Source: VHCN01 sp964589935 (GTDB taxonomy: Bacteria > Verrucomicrobiota > Verrucomicrobiia > Limisphaerales > VHCN01). Taken from it: a stretch of 64,000 bases of DNA. How positions within the stretch are numbered: position 1 is the stretch's first letter; each line of letters opens with the position of its first letter. Location of the stretch: contig CAZPVD010000001.1 of the NCBI GenBank assembly GCA_964589935.1, forward strand, positions 372,001 through 436,000. The letters are read 5' to 3'. Made by a program: the position numbers and the translations under genes. Positions 25,486-33,856 of the stretch are shown here, piece by piece. Below the pieces are notes generated by a model that saw only the letters and a list, made by a program, of their open reading frames with translations, searched no databases and had not been told where the DNA came from.

Positions 25486-27207
25486 ATGAAAAAATCCGCA
25501 GCCAAAACAAAGCCCTCCTCACTCGCCCGCGCCCACTCGTCCATCGTCGTGGATGGCGCGGAACGTGCCGCCAGCCGCGCCATGCTCCACGCGGTCGGCT
25601 TCAAGCGGGAGGATTTTCAAAAGTCGCAAGTCGCCGTGTGTTCCACTTGGAGCCAGGTCACGCCGTGCAACATCCACATTGACCAGCTCGCCGTGAGCGT
25701 CGCGATGGGCGTGAACGAGGCCGGTGGCAAGGCGGTCGTGTTCAACACCATCACCATTTCGGATGGCATCTCGATGGGCAGCGAAGGCATGAAGTATTCG
25801 CTCGTTTCGCGCGAAGTGATTGCCGATTCCATCGAGACTGTTGTCGGCTGTGAAGGCATGGACGGACTCGTGGCAATCGGTGGCTGCGACAAGAACATGC
25901 CCGGCTGCGTGATGGCGATGGCGCGGCTCAATCGGCCCAGCGTGTTCGTCTATGGCGGCACGATCCTGCCCGGCGACTTTCACGGCAAACCAGTGGACGT
26001 GGTGTCGTGCTTCGAAGCCGTCGGATTGCACGCCGCGGGGAAATTTTCCGACAAGGAACTTGCGGCGCTCGAAGAAGTCGCCATCCCCGGCCCCGGCTCG
26101 TGCGGCGGCATGTATACGGCGAACACGATGGCCAGCGCGATCGAGGCGCTCGGCATGAGCCTGCCGAATTCGAGCGCGCAAGCCGCCATTTCCACCGACA
26201 AGACGAAGGACTGCGAGGCCGCCGGTGCCGCCGTGCTGCACCTCATCAAGCTCGGCATCCGCCCGCGTGACATCATGACGAAGAAAGCCTTTGAAAATGC
26301 CATCACGCTCGTCATCGCGCTCGGCGGCTCGACGAACGCCGTGCTGCACCTGCTCGCGATGGCCAGCGCCGCGAACGTGAAGCTGACCATCGACGACTTC
26401 ACCCGCATCGGCAAACGCGTGCCCGTGCTCGCCGACCTCAAGCCCAGCGGCAAATACGTCATGGCCAAGCTCGTCGAGATCGGCGGCACCGTGCCGTTGA
26501 TGAAAATGCTCCTCGACGCGGGCCTCATGCACGGCGACTGCATGACCGTCACCGGCAAAACGCTCGCGGAAAATCTCAAACACGCGCCGAAGTATCCCAC
26601 CGGCCAGGACGTCGTGCGTGATTTTTCAAACCCGATCAAGAAGACCAGCCACCTCGTCGTCTTCCGCGGCAACCTCTGCCCCACCGGCGCGGTCGGCAAG
26701 ATCAGCGGCAAGGAAGGATTGCTGTTCCGTGGCAATGCGATTTGCTTCGACTCGGAAGAAAAGGCACTCGGCGCGATTCTCGATGGCCGCGTGAAGAAAG
26801 GTCATGTCATCGTCATCCGCATGGAGGGGCCACGTGGCGGCCCCGGAATGCGCGAGATGCTCTCGCCGACTTCCGCGATCATGGGCAAGGGCCTCGGCAA
26901 GGATGTCGCGCTCATCACCGACGGGCGCTTCAGTGGCGGCTCGCATGGATTCGTCGTCGGCCATGTCACGCCTGAAGCCTACGAGGGCGGCCCGCTCGCC
27001 ATCGTGAAGAACGGCGACGCGATCACGTTCGATGCGGAGAAGCGCGAGATCACGCTGGAGATTTCCAAGGCGGAGTTGGACAAGCGCCTGCGTCTCTGGA
27101 AGCGGCCTGCGCCGCGTTACACGCGGGGCGTGTTGGCGAAGTATTCCGCCACGGTAAAGTCCGCCAGTGAGGGTGCCGTGACGGATTTGGATTTGAAGCT
27201 CACCTGA
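25486..27207 (+). CDS. ilvD: Dihydroxy-acid dehydratase
   Basis: A 573-residue IlvD/Edd-family enzyme of normal length. It dehydrates 2,3-dihydroxy-3-methylbutanoate and its ethyl homologue to the 2-oxoacids in valine, isoleucine and leucine synthesis. Iron-sulfur cysteines are in SQVTPCNIHI, GGCDKNMPGC and GSCGGMYTANTMAS. Other signatures are TISDGISMGSEGMKYSL and LITDGRFSGGSHGFVVGHV near the C-terminus. The gene is monocistronic, with a hairpin terminator downstream. The start ATG 25486 gives a short basic leader (MKKSAAKTKPSS) before the conserved region. Confidence 0.96.
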   Translation: MKKSAAKTKPSSLARAHSSIVVDGAERAASRAMLHAVGFKREDFQKSQVAVCSTWSQVTPCNIHIDQLAVSVAMGVNEAGGKAVVFNTITISDGISMGSEGMKYSLVSREVIADSIETVVGCEGMDGLVAIGGCDKNMPGCVMAMARLNRPSVFVYGGTILPGDFHGKPVDVVSCFEAVGLHAAGKFSDKELAALEEVAIPGPGSCGGMYTANTMASAIEALGMSLPNSSAQAAISTDKTKDCEAAGAAVLHLIKLGIRPRDIMTKKAFENAITLVIALGGSTNAVLHLLAMASAANVKLTIDDFTRIGKRVPVLADLKPSGKYVMAKLVEIGGTVPLMKMLLDAGLMHGDCMTVTGKTLAENLKHAPKYPTGQDVVRDFSNPIKKTSHLVVFRGNLCPTGAVGKISGKEGLLFRGNAICFDSEEKALGAILDGRVKKGHVIVIRMEGPRGGPGMREMLSPTSAIMGKGLGKDVALITDGRFSGGSHGFVVGHVTPEAYEGGPLAIVKNGDAITFDAEKREITLEISKAELDKRLRLWKRPAPRYTRGVLAKYSATVKSASEGAVTDLDLKLT

Positions 27208-27248
27208 GTTGGGCTGGGCACATTTCATCGCAACGCTTGGAATACGCG

Positions 27249-27283
27249 GCAAGGTTCCTTCGTCGAGAACAAAGGAACCTTGC
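27249..27283 (+). terminator. Hairpin terminator after ilvD, repeat-like
   Basis: A perfect 12-bp stem (gcaaggttcctt and its complement) with an 11-base loop lies 42 bases after the ilvD stop. The left arm plus loop (ggttccttcgtcgag) recurs almost unchanged at 44168-44182, so this may be one member of a dispersed palindromic family used as a terminator. Confidence 0.6.
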
Positions 27284-27363
27284 TTGCGCGACGACGTTCT
27301 GTTCAACATTCGCAAAGCCCGCGAGCGGTTGCCTGTAGCCGACTTGACTGGCCCTGTGCTGCC

Positions 27364-29643
27364 ATGAATCGCCTATTTTCGCGACGCAACGCGCCGCAAT
27401 TCCTCACCACGGCCGCTCTCTCCGCCGCCGCCGTTTTGTTTGTCGTCCGCACCGGCGCACAGGAACAGAGCGGTCCCCTGCCCGGCCACTCATATCACGG
27501 CGAGGCGTTCGACGAAGGCCCACGCCAAAAGGCCTATTTGATGGAAAACTGCGGGCACGTGCATCTGCCCATCACGGCGAAGGATCCGCTCGCGCAGAAG
27601 TTTTTCGATCAGGGCGTCGGGCAGTTGTATGGCTTCTGGTATTTCGAGGCGGAGCGGAGTTTCCGTCAGGCGTCGAGTCTCGACACGAATGCGCCGATGC
27701 CCTACCTCGGCATGGCGTGGGCAAATTCGAGCAACATCAAGCGCGTGCGCGGCTTCATCAAGCAGGCCGTGGCGCACAAGGCGAGTGCAAGTCCGCGAGA
27801 GCAGCGTTGGATTACCCTTTATGAGGAGTTGTGGAAGGGCGACAAGCAGCCCGACAAGGAACATTGGCGGGAACTGGCAATCGGATTGGAGAAATTGAAA
27901 AAAGATTTCCCCGATGAACTGGAGGCCAAGGCGTTTCTTGCGTTCCAGATTTACGACAATTCTTCTCGCAGCCTCGCCATCACCAACAACGAGGCCATGG
28001 ATGCGCTCTTGCGCGAGGTGCTCAAGGCTGAGCCGATGCATCCGGTGCATCACGCGCGCATCCACTTCTGGGATTCGCGCAAGGCGGAGAACGCGCTGAC
28101 CGATGCGGCGGCGTGCGGCCAGTCCGCGCCGAGTGTCGCGCACATGTGGCACATGCCCGGTCACATCTACGACAAGCTCAAGCGCTATCCCGACGCGGTG
28201 TGGCAGATGGAAGCCAGCGCGCGCACGGACCATGCGTTCATGCTGCGCGACCACGTGCTGCCCGACCAGATTCACAACTACGCGCACAACAACGAGTGGC
28301 TCACGCGCAACCTTAGCCACATCGGCCGCGTGCATGACGCCGTGGACCTCGCGCGCAACATGATCGAGCTGCCGCGTCATCCGAAATTCAATACATTCGA
28401 AAAAGGCAGCACCTACTACGGACGCACAAGGCTCGGTGACATTCTCAATTCGTGGGAGCTGTGGAATGAAACGCTCGCACTCGCGGACACCATTTACCTC
28501 GAAGCGGACGGTTCGGCCGCCGACCGCGCCAGGCGGCTGCGGTTGATCGGCCTCGCGAACTTTCACAAGGGCAACACCGCGCAGGGCGAACAGCAAATCT
28601 CCGCGCTCGAAGCGATGCTGAAGGACGATGTAAAATCATCTGGCGACAACAAGAACAACGCAACTTCATCCAACCGCCAGCCCATTGAAAACGCGCTCGC
28701 AGAAGCGAGGCTCGTGCAGGCGCTCGAATCAAAACAGTTGAAAACCGCGCAGGAGCAGTTCGCGAAAGTCAAAGACCTGAGCAAAGAGCGCCAGGCGCAG
28801 TATCAGTTCGCGTTTGGCGAAAAGGACAAGGCGCTGCAACTCGCGCGCGAGGCAGTCCAGGCCGGCACAAACCAGGTGCGCGTGCTCGCGAACTACAGCG
28901 ACCTGCTTTACCGCGCCGGCAAGTGGAAGGATGCTTACGACAATTTCCTCCGCCTCCGCGAACTCACTTCGCAGGCCGACCTCGACGCGCCTGTGCTTCA
29001 ACGTCTCGCGCCTGTCGCGAAGGATTTGAAGTTTAGCGCGAACTGGCGTCCGCCATTGAAGAAGCCCGACGATGTCGGCGCGCGGCCCGCGCTCGACAAG
29101 CTCGGCCCGTTTCGGTGGCATCCGTGGCAGGCGGCGGATTGGTCGCTTATCACCGGCGACGGACGCACACTTGCTCTCAAGTCGTATCGAGGCCGGCCGG
29201 TCGTTGTGATTTTTTACCTCGGCCACGGTTGCGCACACTGCATCGAGCAGCTCAACGCATTCGCGCCGCTCGCGCAGGATTTCGCCAATGCTGGCATTTC
29301 GCTCGTGGCCGTGAGCACTGACAGCGTGGAAGGCTTGAGTAAAACACACGAAAAAGCAAAGCAGGCCGGCGGTTTCCCCTTCCCGCTCGTCTCGGATCAA
29401 TCGCTGAAAATCTTCAAGGCGTATCGCGCCTTTGACGATTTCGAGAACCAGCCGCTGCACGGCTCGTTTCTCGTGGACGGCGACGGGTTTGTTCGCTGGC
29501 AGGACATAAGCTATCAACCATTCATGGAAACAAAATTCCTGCTCGGCGAGGCAAAGCGACTTTTGAAGGAGCCGCGCACGCGCGTGCTCGCCGGCCAGCC
29601 AATGCGCGTCACGAACAAGCCCGCCGACGCCGCGTGCAAGTGA
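27364..29643 (+). CDS. Secreted TPR protein fused to a peroxiredoxin/thioredoxin-like domain
   Basis: A 759-residue exported protein. The signal region (LTTAALSAAAVLFVVRTGA) is followed by a long alpha-helical TPR-like section (about residues 60-570). That section has FFDQGVGQLYGFWYFEAERSFRQA, MPGHIYDKLKRYPDAVWQMEASA and HNNEWLTRNLSHIGRVHDA. The last 180 residues are an AhpC/TSA (redoxin) domain: GRPVVVIFYLGHGCAHC with C623 and C626, then LVAVSTDSVEGL and FPLVSDQSLKIFKAYRAFDDF. The CXXC suggests thiol-disulfide or peroxide chemistry in the periplasm. A poorly conserved linker (near residues 415-440) is rich in Asn and Ser. The ATG 27364 fits a signal peptide better than the upstream in-frame start. 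Confidence 0.82.
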   Translation: MNRLFSRRNAPQFLTTAALSAAAVLFVVRTGAQEQSGPLPGHSYHGEAFDEGPRQKAYLMENCGHVHLPITAKDPLAQKFFDQGVGQLYGFWYFEAERSFRQASSLDTNAPMPYLGMAWANSSNIKRVRGFIKQAVAHKASASPREQRWITLYEELWKGDKQPDKEHWRELAIGLEKLKKDFPDELEAKAFLAFQIYDNSSRSLAITNNEAMDALLREVLKAEPMHPVHHARIHFWDSRKAENALTDAAACGQSAPSVAHMWHMPGHIYDKLKRYPDAVWQMEASARTDHAFMLRDHVLPDQIHNYAHNNEWLTRNLSHIGRVHDAVDLARNMIELPRHPKFNTFEKGSTYYGRTRLGDILNSWELWNETLALADTIYLEADGSAADRARRLRLIGLANFHKGNTAQGEQQISALEAMLKDDVKSSGDNKNNATSSNRQPIENALAEARLVQALESKQLKTAQEQFAKVKDLSKERQAQYQFAFGEKDKALQLAREAVQAGTNQVRVLANYSDLLYRAGKWKDAYDNFLRLRELTSQADLDAPVLQRLAPVAKDLKFSANWRPPLKKPDDVGARPALDKLGPFRWHPWQAADWSLITGDGRTLALKSYRGRPVVVIFYLGHGCAHCIEQLNAFAPLAQDFANAGISLVAVSTDSVEGLSKTHEKAKQAGGFPFPLVSDQSLKIFKAYRAFDDFENQPLHGSFLVDGDGFVRWQDISYQPFMETKFLLGEAKRLLKEPRTRVLAGQPMRVTNKPADAACK

Positions 29644-29705
29644 GTGCGGGCCTTTCGCATCAATTCATTTGAGCCGCCCCGCGCCGGCTGTTACTTCTGT
29701 CGCGC

Positions 29706-30212
29706 GTGAAACCGGAACTCAAGTTCGGCCTGATTGCTGGCGCTGCGGTGAGCACGTGGCTGCTCGTCACGTCGCTCGTCGGATTCCACACTCAGCGGCT
29801 CGCGCTCGTTAAATACAGCGACACGACCAGCCTCGCCGTGCTTGCGGGTGTGATTTATGTCGCGCTCAAGTCCCGGCGGACTCGCTCTCAGAATTGCCTC
29901 ACGCTCGAACAAGGCTGGAAAACCGGCACGCTCATTGCGCTCGTCTCCGGTGCCATCGCCGGGCTGTTCAAGGTCGGCTACAATCACGTCATCAACCCGG
30001 GCTGGGTTGAAAAAGCCATCCAATGGGAGACCACGCGGATGAAAGCGGCCAACGCGCCTGAACAAAAAATCGCCTCAATGGAAACGTATCTGCGCGCAAC
30101 GAACAGCGATTTCTTCCTCGTGACACTCGGCATCGCCGGCACGGTCGTGCTGGGAACGTTTATCGCGCTGGCGCTCGCGTTTGCTCTGCAACGCAAACCA
30201 GCGCAAACCTGA
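29706..30212 (+). CDS. DUF4199-like small membrane protein
   Basis: A 168-residue protein with a GTG start. It has four hydrophobic segments (about 6-25, 38-53, 78-95, 134-160) and a polar stretch (HVINPGWVEKAIQWETTRMKAANAPEQ) between the third and fourth. This is the usual pattern of DUF4199 membrane proteins, whose function is unknown. It stands 62 bases after the TPR-peroxiredoxin gene and converges with the GpgS-like gene, ending 30 bases from it. Confidence 0.68.
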   Translation: MKPELKFGLIAGAAVSTWLLVTSLVGFHTQRLALVKYSDTTSLAVLAGVIYVALKSRRTRSQNCLTLEQGWKTGTLIALVSGAIAGLFKVGYNHVINPGWVEKAIQWETTRMKAANAPEQKIASMETYLRATNSDFFLVTLGIAGTVVLGTFIALALAFALQRKPAQT

Positions 30213-30242
30213 ATCGCGCCGATTTGATTTGCGCCGCCACCT

Positions 30243-31457
30243 TCACGGTTCGTTGTCAAGCCGCACGACCTCGTTCAACTCATCAAGAAAATTTGGCAGC
30301 GCGGATTCGACGCGGTTCCAGTTTGAAATCAGCGGCGAGGACAATGGATCTTCCAGGAACGCCTTCGCCGCCGCGCGGATGCTGCTGGTGAATGTCGCCA
30401 CGGCGCCTTCTTCCTCGTGCCGAGGGAACTTCAATCCATTCACGGCGGCGTCAGCGGCGTAGCAGCGGAGCGTGTCCTCGGCCTGCCGCATGTAAGCACT
30501 CAACAGCGTGTCGAACAGGCCGGCGTCGAGCTTGATGCCTTCGGCGGCCATCCTGCGGAAAAATGATTTTGCGATGTCAATGGCCATCTTGTTCAGTCCC
30601 TTGTCTGGGTCGCGAGTGGAGAGTTCCTGGTGCTTGTGGTCGTAATTCTGGCACAACTCGGACTGGCAGATCGCCCGCGGCGCGGAGTTGCGAAAAACCT
30701 CAGCGAGCAGCCCGACTTCAAGCGCCCAGTCATACGGAATGCGCACCCGCCGCACGAGATCCACGTCCAGCGAGAATTCTCCGGCCAGCGGATAGCGGAA
30801 TGAGTCCATGTAAACGAGGAACGAGTGCGTTCCCAAAATGCTCTTCAGCGCGCGGATCATCGGCGTGACCATCAGGCGCATCACCCGGCCGTTGAACTTG
30901 TCGGTGACGCGCGCGTAATAGCCCTTGCAGAAATCGAACCCCAGGGTCGAATGCGCCACCGGATAACACAGCCGCGCCAGCATTTCGCGGCTGTAGGTCA
31001 GGATGTCGCAATCATGCACTGCCACCATGCGCGCCTGTTCGCTTGCCAGCACGTAGCCAAAGCAAATCCACACATTCCGACCTTTGCCGCCGGGGCCGGC
31101 GCTGACCTCCGACTCGTCGAGCTTTTGGAAAAGCCGCTGCATCCGTGGACCATCGTTCCAAAGGAGCGTGGGCCGTTGCGGCAACTGGCGGAAAAAAGTC
31201 CGCGCCTTGCGCCACTCGCGCAACCGGGTGGCACCGTCAATCCCGACGACAATCTGGTTGATGTAAGTGACGGCCTTGAGTTCCCTCAGAATCCGATTCA
31301 ACGCCGGTGTGCCAACCTCCCGGATGTGACACGGCAACACGAGCGCCATCGGCGTTTCCATGGAAAAGCTTTCCAACTCATCCTCAAGCCGGTGGACATT
31401 TCCATCGCCCAGACGGTGCAGCGTGGCGATGGCACCCGTTTGGAAAAAATCCGACAT
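30243..31457 (-). CDS. gpgS: Glucosyl-3-phosphoglycerate synthase-like glycosyltransferase (GT81)
   Basis: A 404-residue enzyme matching the GT81 family. Signatures are MSDFFQTGAIATLHRL at the start, LVLPCHIREVGTPALNRIL, IVVGIDGATRL and LLWNDGPRM, plus the metal-binding VAVHDCDILTYSRE, CKGYYARVTDKFNGRVMRL, FRYPLAGEFSLDVDL and YDWALEVGLLAEV. The reaction would be NDP-glucose + 3-phosphoglycerate to glucosyl-3-phosphoglycerate, the first step of glucosylglycerate synthesis. Downstream residues KMAIDIAKSFFRRMAAEGI and NWNRVESALPNFLDEL are also family-typical. It diverges from two GT4 genes and a HAD gene, which fits a compatible-solute locus. Nucleotide-sugar preference is not predictable from the sequence. 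Confidence 0.83.
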   Translation of the reverse strand: MSDFFQTGAIATLHRLGDGNVHRLEDELESFSMETPMALVLPCHIREVGTPALNRILRELKAVTYINQIVVGIDGATRLREWRKARTFFRQLPQRPTLLWNDGPRMQRLFQKLDESEVSAGPGGKGRNVWICFGYVLASEQARMVAVHDCDILTYSREMLARLCYPVAHSTLGFDFCKGYYARVTDKFNGRVMRLMVTPMIRALKSILGTHSFLVYMDSFRYPLAGEFSLDVDLVRRVRIPYDWALEVGLLAEVFRNSAPRAICQSELCQNYDHKHQELSTRDPDKGLNKMAIDIAKSFFRRMAAEGIKLDAGLFDTLLSAYMRQAEDTLRCYAADAAVNGLKFPRHEEEGAVATFTSSIRAAAKAFLEDPLSSPLISNWNRVESALPNFLDELNEVVRLDNEP

Positions 31458-31552
31458 GCCTCCTACCATTCGCCCACTTAGAGCGGCTCGGCAAGTGAAA
31501 CGCTCGTCGCAAAATTTGACCCCGCGTTCAGACGAGTGGAGATTACGGCGGA

Positions 31553-33121
31553 TTGAAGCTCCTCATCGTCCATTACCATCTGCGTCCGGGCGGCGTGCGC
31601 CGCGTCATCGAACAGGCGACGCCGTGGCTGGTGAGACAGTTCGATGGCGCGCTTGAAACGGTGAAGCTAGTAACTGGAGAAGCGGCAGACGCGGAGTGGA
31701 ACAGTTCATTCGCGAAACGACTCGATCCAACACCGGTGGAAATCTTCGTCGAGCCTGCGTTCAACTATCTCTCCGCGCAAAAACGCTCCCCCGCCGAAGT
31801 GACCCGGCGCGCGCGCTATGCCTTGGAAAAACTGTTTGCGAACATTTCGAGCGCAGACTGTTTAGTCTGGGCACACAACCTCGGCCTGGCCCGCAACCTG
31901 ATCCTCGCACGTGAATTGGTTCGGGTGTGCGAAGCTGGTGGAATTCCTGTCGTCGCGCATCATCACGACTGGTGGTTCGACAATCGCTGGCAGCGCTGGC
32001 CCGAGATGCGGCGCTTCGGTTTCCACGCGCTCAAGCAAGTGGCAAAGACGATTTTTCCCTCGACGCGCAACATCCAGCATATCGCCATCAACCGAAGTGA
32101 TGCGAGAATTTTGCAACGTCACTTTCCCGGACGCGCGCACTGGCTGCCAAATTTAAGCGAGCCTTTGCAGTCGCCAACAACAGTGCGCATCCGCGAGGCC
32201 CGTGTCTGGCTTGCGCGGAGGCTTCGCGAGGCAAACGCGCCCGTGTGGATTCTTCCATGCCGCTTGCTTCGGAGGAAAAATATCGCGGAGGCCCTGCTGC
32301 TCACGCATTGGCTTCGACCCGAAGCATGGCTCGTCACCACCGCAGGAGTCAGCTCCGAGGACGAGCAACCCTATGCCGACGCACTCGCTCGCGCGGCCCG
32401 CAGCCACGGTTGGCGATTGCAGCTTGGCGTTCTGAGCACCGATGCAACGCGCAAACCAACCGTGCCTGAACTGCTTAAGACGAGCGAAGCTGTCCTGCTC
32501 ACGTCCATCCAGGAAGGGTTTGGCCTCCCGTATCTGGAAGCGGCGGCGGCGCGGCGTCCATTGATCGCACGCTCGCTACCGAACATAGCACCAGACTTGG
32601 AATCATTCGGATTCACTTTCCCGCAGTATTACGAAGAGTTACTCGTGGACACACGCTTGTTTAAGTGGCGCGTAGAAATGCGCCACCAGAAAAAACTGTT
32701 TTGCGCCTGGCGCGCCAAACTTCCATCCTCGTGTCGAGCGTGGAGTGAAGAACCACCCTGGCTCGCAAGAGGAACACAGCCGCAGCCGATTCCATTCAGC
32801 CGGCTTACACTCACGGCTCAACTCGAAGTTCTATCCCAGCCTCTGGAACGTTCGTGGGAATTGTGCGCGCCGCTAAACCCGTTTCTCGAAGTCTGGCGGC
32901 GACGCGCCGTCAAAGGCCGGCTGCAAGTCACATCTTGGCCTCGAAAAGCCGGGCGTTGGTTGAGCGGCCAGGCTTACGCGAAGCGATTCGCAGACATTAT
33001 TTCAACACAATCTCCGGCGCTGTTAAGCGCAAACGCCAGCGTCGCGGCGCAGAAGGAATTCATTCGTCAGAAGCTCGACGCGCGGCACGTCTATCCGTTG
33101 CTCTGGTCCACATGCACATGA
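31553..33121 (+). CDS. GT4-like glycosyltransferase with extra C-terminal region
   Basis: A 522-residue protein. The TTG start at 31553 puts MKLLIVHYHLRPGGVRRVIE right at the N-terminus, the normal first strand of GT-B enzymes, with GGAG upstream. Later motifs are VAHHHDWWFDNRW, WLPNLSEPL, WILPCRLLRRKNIAEALLL and SIQEGFGLPYLEAAAARRPLIA, the EX7E-type donor site of GT4. Residues beyond about 370 are an unusual extension with a small in-frame hairpin (32665-32686). The enzyme probably transfers a sugar in the cytoplasm; donor and acceptor are unknown. The stop overlaps the HAD start (ATGA), so the two are coupled. Confidence 0.75.
   Translation: MKLLIVHYHLRPGGVRRVIEQATPWLVRQFDGALETVKLVTGEAADAEWNSSFAKRLDPTPVEIFVEPAFNYLSAQKRSPAEVTRRARYALEKLFANISSADCLVWAHNLGLARNLILARELVRVCEAGGIPVVAHHHDWWFDNRWQRWPEMRRFGFHALKQVAKTIFPSTRNIQHIAINRSDARILQRHFPGRAHWLPNLSEPLQSPTTVRIREARVWLARRLREANAPVWILPCRLLRRKNIAEALLLTHWLRPEAWLVTTAGVSSEDEQPYADALARAARSHGWRLQLGVLSTDATRKPTVPELLKTSEAVLLTSIQEGFGLPYLEAAAARRPLIARSLPNIAPDLESFGFTFPQYYEELLVDTRLFKWRVEMRHQKKLFCAWRAKLPSSCRAWSEEPPWLARGTQPQPIPFSRLTLTAQLEVLSQPLERSWELCAPLNPFLEVWRRRAVKGRLQVTSWPRKAGRWLSGQAYAKRFADIISTQSPALLSANASVAAQKEFIRQKLDARHVYPLLWSTCT
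32665..32686 (+). repeat. In-frame hairpin inside glycosyltransferase gene
   Basis: A perfect 7-bp stem (gtggcgc / gcgccac) with an 8-base loop, in frame, encoding part of KWRVEMRHQ. It sits in the part of the protein that has no GT4 counterpart, so it may be a small inserted palindrome. On its own the stem is short enough to occur by chance. Confidence 0.35.
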
Positions 33122-33852
33122 AGATTCGCGCCATCATCTTCGACATCTACGGCACGCTGCTCCAGATCGGTCTGCAGCCCGCCGACGCGAGCGAGCGCTG
33201 GGAATTTTTGTGGCAGGACATGCTGGCCGACGCGGCGCGCCTTTCGCTCGAGGATTTTGCCGCCGCTTGCGCGAAAGTCATGGAGCACGAGCACGCCGCG
33301 GCTTACGAGCGCGGCGTTGCGAATCCAGAGATTTTCTGGCCTGACGTGGCGAAGGAAGTCCTGCCTGAACTGGCGCGGTTAAATGAAGCGGACCTTGATG
33401 AATTTCTTTTCCGACAGGCGCAGCTTTGGCACACCATCAAACTCGCACCAAATGCCGCCAAGGTTTTGGCTCAACTCCACAAAACACAATTGCCACTCGG
33501 CCTAGCGTCCAATTGCCAGCCTTACACGTTGCGTGAATTGGATGCGGCCCTGAGCGCGATCGGTTTGACGTGCAACATTTTCATGTCGCGTCTCTGTTTC
33601 TATTCGTTCCAGCACGGCTTCAGCAAACCGAACCCGAAAGTCTTTCAATGGCTTGGCGAACATCTTCAAGTTCTTGGCATTTCGTCCGCGGAGACGCTGA
33701 TGGTCGGCGATTTCCTGGACAACGATATTGCACCTGCGCAAGCCGCTGGCTGGCAGACGTGGCACCTAACTGCACGTGCCGCCACGGACAGCACCGATGC
33801 CGGCGACTGGGGCGAGTTGTCAAAGTTCCTGAGCCGATGGAATGTGATCTGA
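33118..33852 (+). CDS. HAD-superfamily hydrolase (subfamily IA)
   Basis: A 244-residue HAD phosphatase. Motif I is FDIYGTLLQ (nucleophile Asp; the usual second Asp is replaced by Tyr). Motif II is LASNCQPYTL, motif III is FSKPNPKVFQ (Lys), and motif IV is MVGDFLDNDI. A helical cap lies between motifs I and II. The tyrosine at the general acid/base position makes phosphatase activity uncertain. The gene lies between two glycosyltransferases, next to gpgS, so it could dephosphorylate glucosyl-3-phosphoglycerate or a later product; this is inference. The ATG at 33118 overlaps the previous stop; an ATG 6 bases earlier is possible. Confidence 0.8.
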   Translation: MKIRAIIFDIYGTLLQIGLQPADASERWEFLWQDMLADAARLSLEDFAAACAKVMEHEHAAAYERGVANPEIFWPDVAKEVLPELARLNEADLDEFLFRQAQLWHTIKLAPNAAKVLAQLHKTQLPLGLASNCQPYTLRELDAALSAIGLTCNIFMSRLCFYSFQHGFSKPNPKVFQWLGEHLQVLGISSAETLMVGDFLDNDIAPAQAAGWQTWHLTARAATDSTDAGDWGELSKFLSRWNVI

Positions 33853-33856
33853 TGTT

